DNA of 64,000 bases from Actinoplanes sp. DH11. GTDB taxonomy: Bacteria; Actinomycetota; Actinomycetes; Mycobacteriales; Micromonosporaceae. This document shows positions 44,015-51,514 of the stretch, piece by piece. Positions within the stretch are counted from its first letter, which is position 1, and each line of letters opens with the position of its first letter. The stretch lies in the NCBI RefSeq assembly GCF_020873875.1, contig NZ_JAHWGU010000026.1, forward strand, positions 1-64,000. The letters are read 5' to 3'. The notes beneath the pieces were generated by a model. It did not search any database and was not told where the DNA came from. It saw nothing but the letters and a program-made list of their open reading frames with translations. The translations under genes and the position numbers were made by a program.

Positions 44015-44911
44015 ATGGACGTTGTGGTGGTGGGCGCCGGAGTGGCCGGGCTGTCGTGTGCGCGGGCACTTGCCGGCGGCGGGGCGCGGGTCCGGGTCCT
44101 GGAACGCGGCCGGGTGGCCGGTGGGCGGCTGGCCAGCAAACGGTACGGCGGGCGGTACGCCGACATCGGTGCCGCCTACTTCGTCGCCGACGACCCCGCC
44201 TTCGCCGCACAGGCCGAGTCGTGGCGCTCGCGCGGACTGGCCCGGCCGTGGACCGACACCCTGCGGGTCTACCCCGGCGGCGACCCGTCGACGGGACCGG
44301 TCCGGTGGGCGGCACCCGGCGGCCTGCGCTCGCTCGCCACCGACCTCGCCGACGGCCTCGACGTCCGGCTGTCCACCCGGGTCGACGCGATACCCGGTGA
44401 CACGGACGCCGTCGTACTCGCCATGCCCGGCCCGCAGGCCCTGCGCCTCGACCCGCCCGGCGCGGTCGCCGAGGTCGCGCGGGCACAGACCTGGCAGCCG
44501 GTGATCGCGGCAGTCCTGACCTACCCGGCCCGGGAATGGGACACCCTGCCCGGCGCGTTCGTCAACGACCACCCCCTGCTCGCCACGGTGTGCGACGACG
44601 GTGACCGCCGCGGCGACGGCGCCCCCGTACTCGTCGCGCACTCGACAGCCGCGCTGGCCGCCCAGCACCTCGAGGACCCCGCCGCCGCGGGACCCGTCCT
44701 GGCGGGCGCGGTCGGCGAGCTGCTGGGCCTGGCGGCGCGGCCCGAGGTGCAGGTGCACCGGTGGACATACGCCCAGCCGTCGCCTCCGGCCGGATCCGCG
44801 CCCTACGCCGTCGACGGCCGGGTGTGGCTGTGCGGCGACGCTTTCGGCCGTCCCCGGGTGCAGACGGCCTGGCTCTCCGGCCGGGCCGTCGCCCAGTCCC
44901 TGCTCAGCTGA
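44015..44911 (+). CDS. FAD/NAD(P)-dependent oxidoreductase, renalase-like
   Basis: Flavoprotein of 298 residues. VVVVGAGVAGLSCARALAGGG at the N-terminus is the FAD-binding Rossmann motif, LERGRVAGGRLASKRY is the second conserved stretch of renalase-like amine-oxidase-fold proteins, and VWLCGDAFGRPRVQTAWLSG at the C-terminus closes the FAD site. Reaction unknown. Its 3' end is convergent with the DUF2855 gene. Confidence 0.85.
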   Translation: MDVVVVGAGVAGLSCARALAGGGARVRVLERGRVAGGRLASKRYGGRYADIGAAYFVADDPAFAAQAESWRSRGLARPWTDTLRVYPGGDPSTGPVRWAAPGGLRSLATDLADGLDVRLSTRVDAIPGDTDAVVLAMPGPQALRLDPPGAVAEVARAQTWQPVIAAVLTYPAREWDTLPGAFVNDHPLLATVCDDGDRRGDGAPVLVAHSTAALAAQHLEDPAAAGPVLAGAVGELLGLAARPEVQVHRWTYAQPSPPAGSAPYAVDGRVWLCGDAFGRPRVQTAWLSGRAVAQSLLS

Positions 44912-44949
44912 GACCCCCACGCCACCCGGCCCCGCCGCCGTGGACCCGA

Positions 44950-46017
44950 TCAGAACTGGATGATCTGGCCCTCCTGCGGGGGCGTACGCCCGTGGTAGAC
45001 GTCAAGCCACGCCTGCCGCAGGTCCTCCGGGCCGTTGCCGGCCCGCACCGTGAGCCACTCCCCCACCACGGCGGCGAAGCGCTGCCAGGCGACGGCGAAG
45101 CGCTGGTCCAGGCCGTCGCGGCCCCAGTCCCGGCTGCGTTTGCGCATCTGCACCGGTGCGAAGAACACCTCGCCCGCCGCGTCGGCGTTGGGGACCTGGT
45201 TGGTGAGTCCGACGGCGATGTCGCGGACGAGGAGGTCGCCGAGCCGTTGCCGCAGGGCGGCGCGGGTGGCCGGCGCGCCGGAGAGGTCGAGGTACGCGGT
45301 GGGCACGGCGTCCAGGTTGTCGATGTCGTCGTAGGAGAGCACGTCGTCGTAGCAGCCCAGGGACCGGGTGAAGGACACGTTGCCGGGTGAGGTGAGGCCG
45401 ACCACGCGGGGACCCCGGCCGTGGAGTTCGAAGGCGGCGGCGTACGCCGTCTTGCTGGAGGCCGACGACAGGACGAGCTGCCGCGCACCGTAGAAGTCGT
45501 TGTCGGCGACCTGGTCGGCGAGCATGAACGAGGTGAAGAACAGCGGCCGGTAGAGGATCAGCAGGTCCTCCTGGTCGGCGCGGTAGGCGGCGTCGGACCC
45601 GGTCGAGCGGTAGGCGTTGTACGGTGACGGCAGCTCGGCCCGGTGCGCACTGCCGTCCCGGAAACCGGCGGCGTCGACGCGTTCCGGCCGCACCACCAGG
45701 TGGCCGGCGGGCGGCAGGTACCCGTACACCCGCAGTCCCGGTTCGATGCCCGGCACCTGTGACTCGATGACGTCGGCGAAGCCCCACAGCGGCGGCAGGC
45801 CCCACTCGGGCCCGAGGCCGCGCGGGCCGCCGGGGAAGAACTGCCAGTACCGCATCGACTCGCCGAGCACCGCGTAGGTGACGTTGTTGGCGGTCAGCCC
45901 GACGCGATCGACCCGGAGCAACACCTCACCGGCGCCTGGTTCCGGTGTCGCGCCGTCAACGAGCGCGGTCCGGCCGAGGTCCTCGCGGGCAACGGCAAAC
46001 GTCCATGTATCCGACAT
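44950..46017 (-). CDS. DUF2855 family protein
   Basis: Protein of 355 residues with the layout of DUF2855: an N-terminal MDR-like part (AGEVLLRVDRVGLTANNVTY), a central LVLSSASSKTAYAAAFEL and VVGLTSPGNVSFTRSLGCYD, which resemble a nucleotide-binding fold without the glycine motif, and RDIAVGLTNQVPNADAAG. Function is unknown; an oxidoreductase role is possible. The gene probably has a leaderless transcript from the promoter annotated next. Confidence 0.87.
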   Translation of the reverse strand: MSDTWTFAVAREDLGRTALVDGATPEPGAGEVLLRVDRVGLTANNVTYAVLGESMRYWQFFPGGPRGLGPEWGLPPLWGFADVIESQVPGIEPGLRVYGYLPPAGHLVVRPERVDAAGFRDGSAHRAELPSPYNAYRSTGSDAAYRADQEDLLILYRPLFFTSFMLADQVADNDFYGARQLVLSSASSKTAYAAAFELHGRGPRVVGLTSPGNVSFTRSLGCYDDVLSYDDIDNLDAVPTAYLDLSGAPATRAALRQRLGDLLVRDIAVGLTNQVPNADAAGEVFFAPVQMRKRSRDWGRDGLDQRFAVAWQRFAAVVGEWLTVRAGNGPEDLRQAWLDVYHGRTPPQEGQIIQF

Positions 46018-46023
46018 GGAAGG

Positions 46024-46068
46024 ACGCTAAACGCCCAGCGTGGAGCACACAAGTGCACTGGGAGTGCA
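46024..46068 (-). promoter_or_regulatory. Promoter and upstream dyad of the DUF2855 gene
   Basis: On the minus strand TTGTGT (46047-46052) and TAGCGT (46024-46029) stand 17 bases apart, and the ATG follows TAGCGT after six bases, so the message should be leaderless. The perfect dyad TGCACT-N3-AGTGCA at 46054-46068 lies one base upstream of the -35 box, a position suited to an activator. Confidence 0.7.
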
Positions 46069-46118
46069 AAATCCCACGCCGGGGCCCCCGACACGCAGGA
46101 CATCCGTCACATCGAACG

Positions 46119-46134
46119 GTGTTTTCCAGAACAC
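46119..46134 (+). promoter_or_regulatory. Small dyad upstream of glgX
   Basis: GTGTT at 46119-46123 and AACAC at 46130-46134 form an inverted repeat with a six-base centre, in an AT-rich stretch just before the glgX start. It may be an operator; the arms are short. Confidence 0.3.
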
Positions 46135-46157
46135 ATTTATTGGGCAGTCTGTGGCCC

Positions 46158-48266
46158 ATGAAAATCTGGCCTGGCAACCCGTATCCGCTGGGTGCGACAT
46201 ATGACGGCGGTGGCACCAACTTCGCCATCTTCTCCGAGGCGGCCACCCGCGTGGAGCTGTGCCTTTTCGACGAGGAGGGCCGGGAGACCCGGGTCGACCT
46301 GCCGGAACGTGAGGCGCTGGTCTGGCACGGCTTCCTGCCGCGCGTGGTGCCGGGGCAGCGGTACGGCTATCGCGTCCACGGACCTCACGACCCGTCCCGC
46401 GGACTGCGGTGCAACCCGAGCAAGCTGTTGCTGGACCCGTACGCCAAGGCGATCGACGGCGACTTCCGGTGGGATCAGGCGCTGTTCTCGTATGACTTCG
46501 GTGACCCGATGTCGTACAACGACGCCGACTCGGCGCCCTTCACCGCGAAGTCCGTGGTGGTGAACCCGTTCTTCGACTGGGGCAACGACCGCCCGCTGAA
46601 GATCCCGATGTACGAGACGGTGATCTACGAGGCGCACGTCAAGGGCATGACGATCCAGCACCCGGAGATCCCGGACGACGTCCGTGGCACGTACTCCGGG
46701 CTGGCCCACCCCCGGATGATCGAGTATTTCAAGCGGCTCGGGATCACGGCCGTCGAGCTGATGCCGGTGCACCAGTTCGTGCACGACAGCGGGCTGGTGG
46801 AACGCGGGCTCACCAACTACTGGGGCTACAACACGATCGGCTTCTTCGCGCCGCACAACGGGTACTCGTCGTTCGGCGGGCGCGGCGGGCAGGTCCAGGA
46901 GTTCAAGTCGATGGTGAAGGCCCTGCACGCGGCCGGCATCGAGGTCATCCTGGACGTGGTCTACAACCACACGGCCGAGGGCAACCACCTGGGCCCGACG
47001 CTGTCGTTCCGGGGCATCGACAACCCGGCCTACTACCGGCTGGTCGACCAGGACAAGTCCTACTACTACGACACCACGGGTACGGGTAACAGCCTCAACG
47101 TCCGGCACCACGAGTCCCTGCGCCTGATCATGGACTCGCTGCGCTACTGGGTGACCGAGATGCACGTGGACGGCTTCCGCTTCGACCTGGCCGCCGCGCT
47201 GGCCCGCGAGTTCCACGAGGTGGACCGGCTGGCCGCCTTCTTCGACCTGGTCAACCAGGACCCGGTGGTCTCGCAGGTGAAGCTGATCGCCGAGCCGTGG
47301 GACGTCGGCGACGGCGGTTACCAGGTCGGTGGCTTCCCGCCGAACTGGACCGAGTGGAACGGCAAGTACCGCGACTCGGTGCGCGACTTCTGGCGCGGCG
47401 ACCAGTGGAGCCTGGGCGAGTTCGCGTCCCGCTTCACCGGCAGCTCCGACCTCTACCAGGACGACGGCCGCCGCCCGATCGCGTCGATCAACTTCGTGAC
47501 GGCGCACGACGGCTTCACCCTCAGCGACCTGGTCTCCTACAACGACAAGCACAACGAGGCCAACGGCGAAGGCAACCGGGACGGCGAGAGCCACAACCGG
47601 TCCTGGAACTGCGGGGTCGAGGGGCCGACCGAGGACGCCGACATCGTCATGCTACGGGAGCGGCAGAAGCGCAACTTCCTGGCGACGCTGCTGCTCAGCC
47701 AGGGCGTGCCGATGATCGCGCACGGCGACGAGCTGGGACGCACCCAGCGCGGCAACAACAACGTCTACTGCCAGGACAACGACATCTCCTGGGTGGACTG
47801 GGACGACGCCCGCAACTTCGACGTGCTCACCGGCTTCGTGACCCGGCTGCTCCAGCTGCGCGCCGAGCATCCGATCTTCCGGCGCCGGCGGTTCTTCACC
47901 GGCGAACCGGCGGGCGACTCGAAGCTGCCGGACATCGCCTGGTTGCGCCGCGACGGCGAGGTGATGACCGAGTCCGACTGGAGCACCCGCAGCGGCATGA
48001 CCATGACGGTGTTCCTCAACGGGCGCGGTATCCCGGAGCGGGACGCGCTCGGCGAGGAGATCAAGGACGACTCGTTCCTGGTGCTGTTCAACCCGCTGGG
48101 CGAGGACGTGGCGTTCACCCTGCCGGGCCGCGACTACGGCCGGACCTGGGAGGTCGTCGCGAACACCGCCGACCCGCTGCTGGCCGGCCGGCGGCGGACG
48201 GCGAAGGCGGGCAGCCAGGTCAACGTGATGCGGCACAGCCTGACGATCCTGCGCTGCAGGTACTGA
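46158..48266 (+). CDS. glgX: Glycogen debranching enzyme GlgX
   Basis: Glycoside hydrolase family 13 enzyme of 702 residues, the usual GlgX length. An N-terminal CBM48 domain (PYPLGATYDGGGTNFAIFSE) precedes the (beta/alpha)8 barrel. The four GH13 regions are DVVYNHTAEGN, GFRFDLAAALAREFHE (nucleophile Asp), LIAEPWDVG (acid Glu) and NFVTAHDGFTLSD. It cleaves alpha-1,6 branches of phosphorylase-limit glycogen. A terminator with a T-run follows. The ATG at 46158 has no clear ribosome-binding site. Confidence 0.95.
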   Translation: MKIWPGNPYPLGATYDGGGTNFAIFSEAATRVELCLFDEEGRETRVDLPEREALVWHGFLPRVVPGQRYGYRVHGPHDPSRGLRCNPSKLLLDPYAKAIDGDFRWDQALFSYDFGDPMSYNDADSAPFTAKSVVVNPFFDWGNDRPLKIPMYETVIYEAHVKGMTIQHPEIPDDVRGTYSGLAHPRMIEYFKRLGITAVELMPVHQFVHDSGLVERGLTNYWGYNTIGFFAPHNGYSSFGGRGGQVQEFKSMVKALHAAGIEVILDVVYNHTAEGNHLGPTLSFRGIDNPAYYRLVDQDKSYYYDTTGTGNSLNVRHHESLRLIMDSLRYWVTEMHVDGFRFDLAAALAREFHEVDRLAAFFDLVNQDPVVSQVKLIAEPWDVGDGGYQVGGFPPNWTEWNGKYRDSVRDFWRGDQWSLGEFASRFTGSSDLYQDDGRRPIASINFVTAHDGFTLSDLVSYNDKHNEANGEGNRDGESHNRSWNCGVEGPTEDADIVMLRERQKRNFLATLLLSQGVPMIAHGDELGRTQRGNNNVYCQDNDISWVDWDDARNFDVLTGFVTRLLQLRAEHPIFRRRRFFTGEPAGDSKLPDIAWLRRDGEVMTESDWSTRSGMTMTVFLNGRGIPERDALGEEIKDDSFLVLFNPLGEDVAFTLPGRDYGRTWEVVANTADPLLAGRRRTAKAGSQVNVMRHSLTILRCRY

Positions 48267-48281
48267 GCCACAGGCGCACAT

Positions 48282-48326
48282 CCGGCCACCGCGCGGGCTT
48301 CGGTTCGTGCGGTGGCCGGCTGCTTT
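48282..48326 (+). terminator. Intrinsic terminator of glgX
   Basis: CCGGCCACCGC (48282-48292) pairs perfectly with GCGGTGGCCGG (48309-48319) across a 16-base loop, and a TTTT run follows within six bases. It starts 15 bases after the glgX stop. Confidence 0.85.
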
Positions 48327-48341
48327 TCCGGCCCGCACCGG

Positions 48342-48391
48342 TTGCGCGCCCCCATCGACCTCTCTAGGCTGGACCGGTTGCAACATGCAAC
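48342..48391 (+). promoter_or_regulatory. Promoter and operator of the RibD-like reductase gene
   Basis: TTGCGC (48342-48347) and TAGGCT (48365-48370) are 17 bases apart. The dyad GTTGCA-N3-TGCAAC (48377-48391) begins where transcription should start, so a repressor bound there would block initiation or clearance. The gene start lies 35 bases further. Confidence 0.7.
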
Positions 48392-48425
48392 TGGATTTAG
48401 GATGCCAGGATGCGGAGGGCCGGAG

Positions 48426-48986
48426 ATGGCCAAGCTGATCGCCATGAACATCGTGTCGCTCGACGGATTCGTGAACGACGAGGGCGGCAAGTTCGACTGG
48501 GGCGAACCCACCGAGGAGGTGCACCGCTTCTGCAACGACCTGGACCGGGGCATCGGAACCCACCTGTACGGCCGCCGGATGTACGACGTGATGTCCTTCT
48601 GGGAGACCGCCCACCAGGAGCCCGGCCTCCCCGGCCACATCCTCGACTACAGCGAGATCTGGCGAGCCGCCGACAAGATCGTGTATTCGTCGACGCTGAC
48701 GGAGCCGCGCAGTGCCCGTACCCGTATCGAGCGCACCTTCGACCCGGAGGCGGTCCGCGCGCTCAAGGAGTCGGCCGGCCGGGATCTCGCGATCGGCGGG
48801 CCCACCCTGGCCGGCGAGGCGTACCGCGCGGGCCTGATCGACGAGGTCTGCCTGATCATCTGCCCGGTGATCGTCGGCGGCGGCACGCGAGCCCTCCCCG
48901 ACGGCGTTCGCCGCGACCTCACCCTGCTCGACCAGCGCACTTTCGCGAAGGGTACGGTTTTCGCCCGCTACCGGGTGAACAGCTGA
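48426..48986 (+). CDS. Dihydrofolate reductase-like (RibD C-terminal) protein
   Basis: RibD C-terminal/DHFR-like protein of 186 residues: LIAMNIVSLDGFVND at the N-terminus, HLYGRRMYDVMSFWE in the middle, RDLAIGGPTLAGEAYRAGLID and LIICPVIVGGGTRALP towards the end. These are standard motifs of the actinobacterial dihydrofolate-reductase-family proteins that use NADPH. A GGAGG site lies eight bases before the ATG. The operator overlapping its promoter suggests it is inducible. Substrate unknown. Confidence 0.88.
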   Translation: MAKLIAMNIVSLDGFVNDEGGKFDWGEPTEEVHRFCNDLDRGIGTHLYGRRMYDVMSFWETAHQEPGLPGHILDYSEIWRAADKIVYSSTLTEPRSARTRIERTFDPEAVRALKESAGRDLAIGGPTLAGEAYRAGLIDEVCLIICPVIVGGGTRALPDGVRRDLTLLDQRTFAKGTVFARYRVNS

Positions 48987-49011
48987 GCGTGGCCGGGGCG
49001 CCCGAGCTTCT

Positions 49012-49338
49012 TCAGGAGCGGCCCGATGACTGCTGCGCCGCGGCCAGGGCCTGCTCGCGCGTCTCGCCGAAGTGCAGGGGCAGGAAATGGCCCTTGCCGT
49101 CCCGGCCGCACCGCACCAGGATGCCCGCCACCAGGCCGCCGCGCGGCGGGTCCCACGTCACCAGCGGGGAGAACCTGGCTTCCGCACCCGAGGCCGCCAC
49201 CGAGTCGGCGATCTTCTCCGCCGCGACGGCCTCGGGCGACGTCTGGTCCGACATCCAGCCGAACACCCGGCCGACGCGCACGTCGTCGCCGTCCTGGGCG
49301 GCGCACCACAGCGGGTACGCCTGCGCGATGACACTCAC
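49012..49338 (-). CDS. Hypothetical protein
   Basis: About 108 residues from the GTG at 49338: SVIAQAYPLWCAAQDGDDVRV, then a charged middle and HFLPLHFGETREQALAAAQ near the end. I do not recognise a family. The frame stays open upstream to an ATG at 49413, which would add the repeated peptide RPASLPV-RPAELPV-RPADLAQ encoded by a 21-base tandem repeat; the shorter start is preferred. It is divergent from the radical SAM gene. Confidence 0.6.
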   Translation of the reverse strand: MSVIAQAYPLWCAAQDGDDVRVGRVFGWMSDQTSPEAVAAEKIADSVAASGAEARFSPLVTWDPPRGGLVAGILVRCGRDGKGHFLPLHFGETREQALAAAQQSSGRS

Positions 49339-49359
49339 CCCGTCATTCTGCGCCAGATC

Positions 49360-49434
49360 GGCGGGCCGGACCGGCAGTTCGGCGGGCCGGACCGGCAGCG
49401 AGGCAGGCCGCACCGGCAGGGCGGCAGGCCTGCG
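49360..49434. repeat. 21-bp tandem repeat, about 3.5 copies
   Basis: Units begin at 49360, 49381, 49402 and 49423 (the last partial). The first two share GGCGGGCCGGACCGGCAG exactly and the third differs at a few positions. It lies between two divergent genes, or within the 5' end of the hypothetical gene if the upstream ATG is used. The period of seven codons would keep that frame open. Confidence 0.75.
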
Positions 49435-49503
49435 TGGGCTCGCTCACCGATTTCCTGCCCGTCCTTCCCGGCGTCACGGGCCGGAACAGCGGACAATTGA
49501 CCG

Positions 49504-50562
49504 GTGAGCGACCTCCTGGACATCCGGCGCATCTATCTCGAACCGGCGGCGGCCGACCTGCCGCGCGGGCGGGAGGTGCTGGACCGTTTCCCGGACGCCA
49601 CGATCGTGGAGGTGGAGAGCCACCAGCGGATCCCCGAGGTCTACGGCGACGAGACGAACGTCCGGCGCTGGGTGCGGATCAAGCGGGAAGCACTCGTCCT
49701 GGGGGTTAAGAAGACGCTCGCGGCGCGGCCGAACGGGCGGTCCGCGGATTTCATCGCGCCCTCCACGGCGAACGGCTGCGCGATGGCCTGCGCCTACTGT
49801 TACGTTCCCCGGCACAAGGGTTACAGCAATCCGATCACGGTGTTCGCCAACATCGAGAAGATCCTGGGATACACGAAACGGCACGCCGGGCGGCAGGGCG
49901 AGAAACCGGAGCCGAACGAGTGCGATCCGGTGAGCTGGGTCTACGACATCGGCGAGAACTCCGATTGTTCCCTCGACGCGCGGATCAGCGACAACGTACG
50001 GGATTTCGTCACGCTGTTCCGTGATCTGCCGACCGCGAAGGCCAGTTTCGCCACCAAGCACGTCAATCGCGATCTGCTCGACTGGGATCCGCGGGGCCGC
50101 ACCCGGATCCGTTTCTCGCTGATGCCGCCGGCCGACGCGAAACTGCTGGACATCCGGACCAGCCCGATCCCGGACCGGATCGCGGCGATCGACGACTTCG
50201 TCGAGGCAGGGTACGAGGTGCACGTCAACTTCAGCCCGGTCGTGGTCCGCGACGGCTGGCTCGCCGACTGGCGTGACCTGCTCGACCACCTGGACGCCGG
50301 GATCGGGCCGGCCGCGAAGAAGCAGCTCGCCTGCGAAATCATCTTCCTGACGCACAACCGCGGCCTGCACGAGGTGAACCTGGGCTGGCACCCGAAGGCG
50401 GAGGAACTGTTGTGGCGGCCCGACCTGCAACAGGTCAAGCGGTCTCAGAACGGCGACCTCAACGTCCGTTACCGCACCGGCGACAAGGGCGCCTACGTCC
50501 GCCAGCTGACCGACCTGATCGCCGAGCGGACGCCGTACCTGCGCGTGCGCTACGCGTTCTGA
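49504..50562 (+). CDS. Radical SAM protein of the spore photoproduct lyase family
   Basis: Radical SAM enzyme of 352 residues. CAMACAYC (CxxxCxxC) near residue 92 binds the 4Fe-4S cluster. The following YVPRHKGYSNPITVF, the ASFATKHVN stretch and EAGYEVHVNFSPVVV match spore photoproduct lyase-like proteins of actinobacteria. SplB repairs the 5-thyminyl-5,6-dihydrothymine dimer in spore DNA; in a sporulating actinomycete a similar role is plausible, but the family also contains members of unknown function. The GTG start lacks a strong ribosome-binding site. Confidence 0.85.
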   Translation: MSDLLDIRRIYLEPAAADLPRGREVLDRFPDATIVEVESHQRIPEVYGDETNVRRWVRIKREALVLGVKKTLAARPNGRSADFIAPSTANGCAMACAYCYVPRHKGYSNPITVFANIEKILGYTKRHAGRQGEKPEPNECDPVSWVYDIGENSDCSLDARISDNVRDFVTLFRDLPTAKASFATKHVNRDLLDWDPRGRTRIRFSLMPPADAKLLDIRTSPIPDRIAAIDDFVEAGYEVHVNFSPVVVRDGWLADWRDLLDHLDAGIGPAAKKQLACEIIFLTHNRGLHEVNLGWHPKAEELLWRPDLQQVKRSQNGDLNVRYRTGDKGAYVRQLTDLIAERTPYLRVRYAF

Positions 50563-50619
50563 GCACCTCGCCGGGCCCTGGAGAGGCATCCGATTCCTGC
50601 GGCCTTTTAAGGTGCTCGA

Positions 50620-51450
50620 ATGCCGGATCCCGCCATTCATATGCATCGCGCCCGGCCCCAGGCCTGGCACCGGCTCGTCCGCTGGGTCGCGGTGGTCCTC
50701 GTGGCACTCACGGTCGCTGCCGGGATGGGCTCGGCCGGCGCCTGGCTGGGCTGGCGGGGCGCCGATCCGCTGCCGAGCGATCAGCGCGCCCGTGAGATCG
50801 TCGCCGAGGTTCTGCCGGGCACCGCGGTGGGCCCCAGCGAGCGGTGGGACGCGATATTCGGCGACCCGGCGCCGGACTGGATGACCCGCCTGATCAGCGA
50901 TGACGAGTACGACGGCGGGTCGGTGCTGGTGCCGGTTCCGGTCGGCGACCTCGCCGTGGTCCGTGGGACGCTGGAGCGGGCCGGGTGGCGGGTCCCACCG
51001 GCCGTCAGGAGCGAGCGGCTCTCCGACGCCGACACCGTGGAGTCGGTGACCGCGCGCCGCGCCGGTGTGGAGCTGGCGGTCTTCCGCAGCAGTGGCGACG
51101 GCGGTGCGGGCGTTGTCTTCCAGCGTCCCGAGCCGGCACTGGTCCGGCCGACGGCCCTGGCCGGCGGGCTCGTCGGGCTCCTGCTCGGCGGGTGGGCGGC
51201 GTCGAGGTTCACGGCCCGGCATGTCGGGCGCCGGCCGTGGAACGCGCCGGCCTGGGGTGGGGGCGCGTTGCTGGCGTTGCCGTCGATCGCGGCCGGGTCG
51301 GAGCTGGTCTCTCCCACCGGGGCGGTCCCGCCGGACGTGCCGGGGGCGCCTTGGGAGGGCTACGTGATCTTCAAGTTGCTGACCGTTCTCGGTCTGATCG
51401 GCTGGGGATACGCCGTGGTGTTGCGGCTCCGTGCGAGGGCGGCCGGGTAG
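50620..51450 (+). CDS. Hypothetical membrane protein
   Basis: 276 residues with an N-terminal transmembrane helix (WVAVVLVALTVAAGMGSAGAWLG), an extracytoplasmic domain of about 120 residues, and three further hydrophobic segments near the C-terminus (the last FKLLTVLGLIGWGYAVVLRL). No family recognised. It follows the radical SAM gene by 57 bases on the same strand and may be co-transcribed. Confidence 0.75.
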   Translation: MPDPAIHMHRARPQAWHRLVRWVAVVLVALTVAAGMGSAGAWLGWRGADPLPSDQRAREIVAEVLPGTAVGPSERWDAIFGDPAPDWMTRLISDDEYDGGSVLVPVPVGDLAVVRGTLERAGWRVPPAVRSERLSDADTVESVTARRAGVELAVFRSSGDGGAGVVFQRPEPALVRPTALAGGLVGLLLGGWAASRFTARHVGRRPWNAPAWGGGALLALPSIAAGSELVSPTGAVPPDVPGAPWEGYVIFKLLTVLGLIGWGYAVVLRLRARAAG

Positions 51451-51514
51451 CCGCCTCCCCGCACGGCCGGTCGTCCGGGAGCGGCCGCGGCGACCACGAC
51501 CGCGATCCGGCCCG

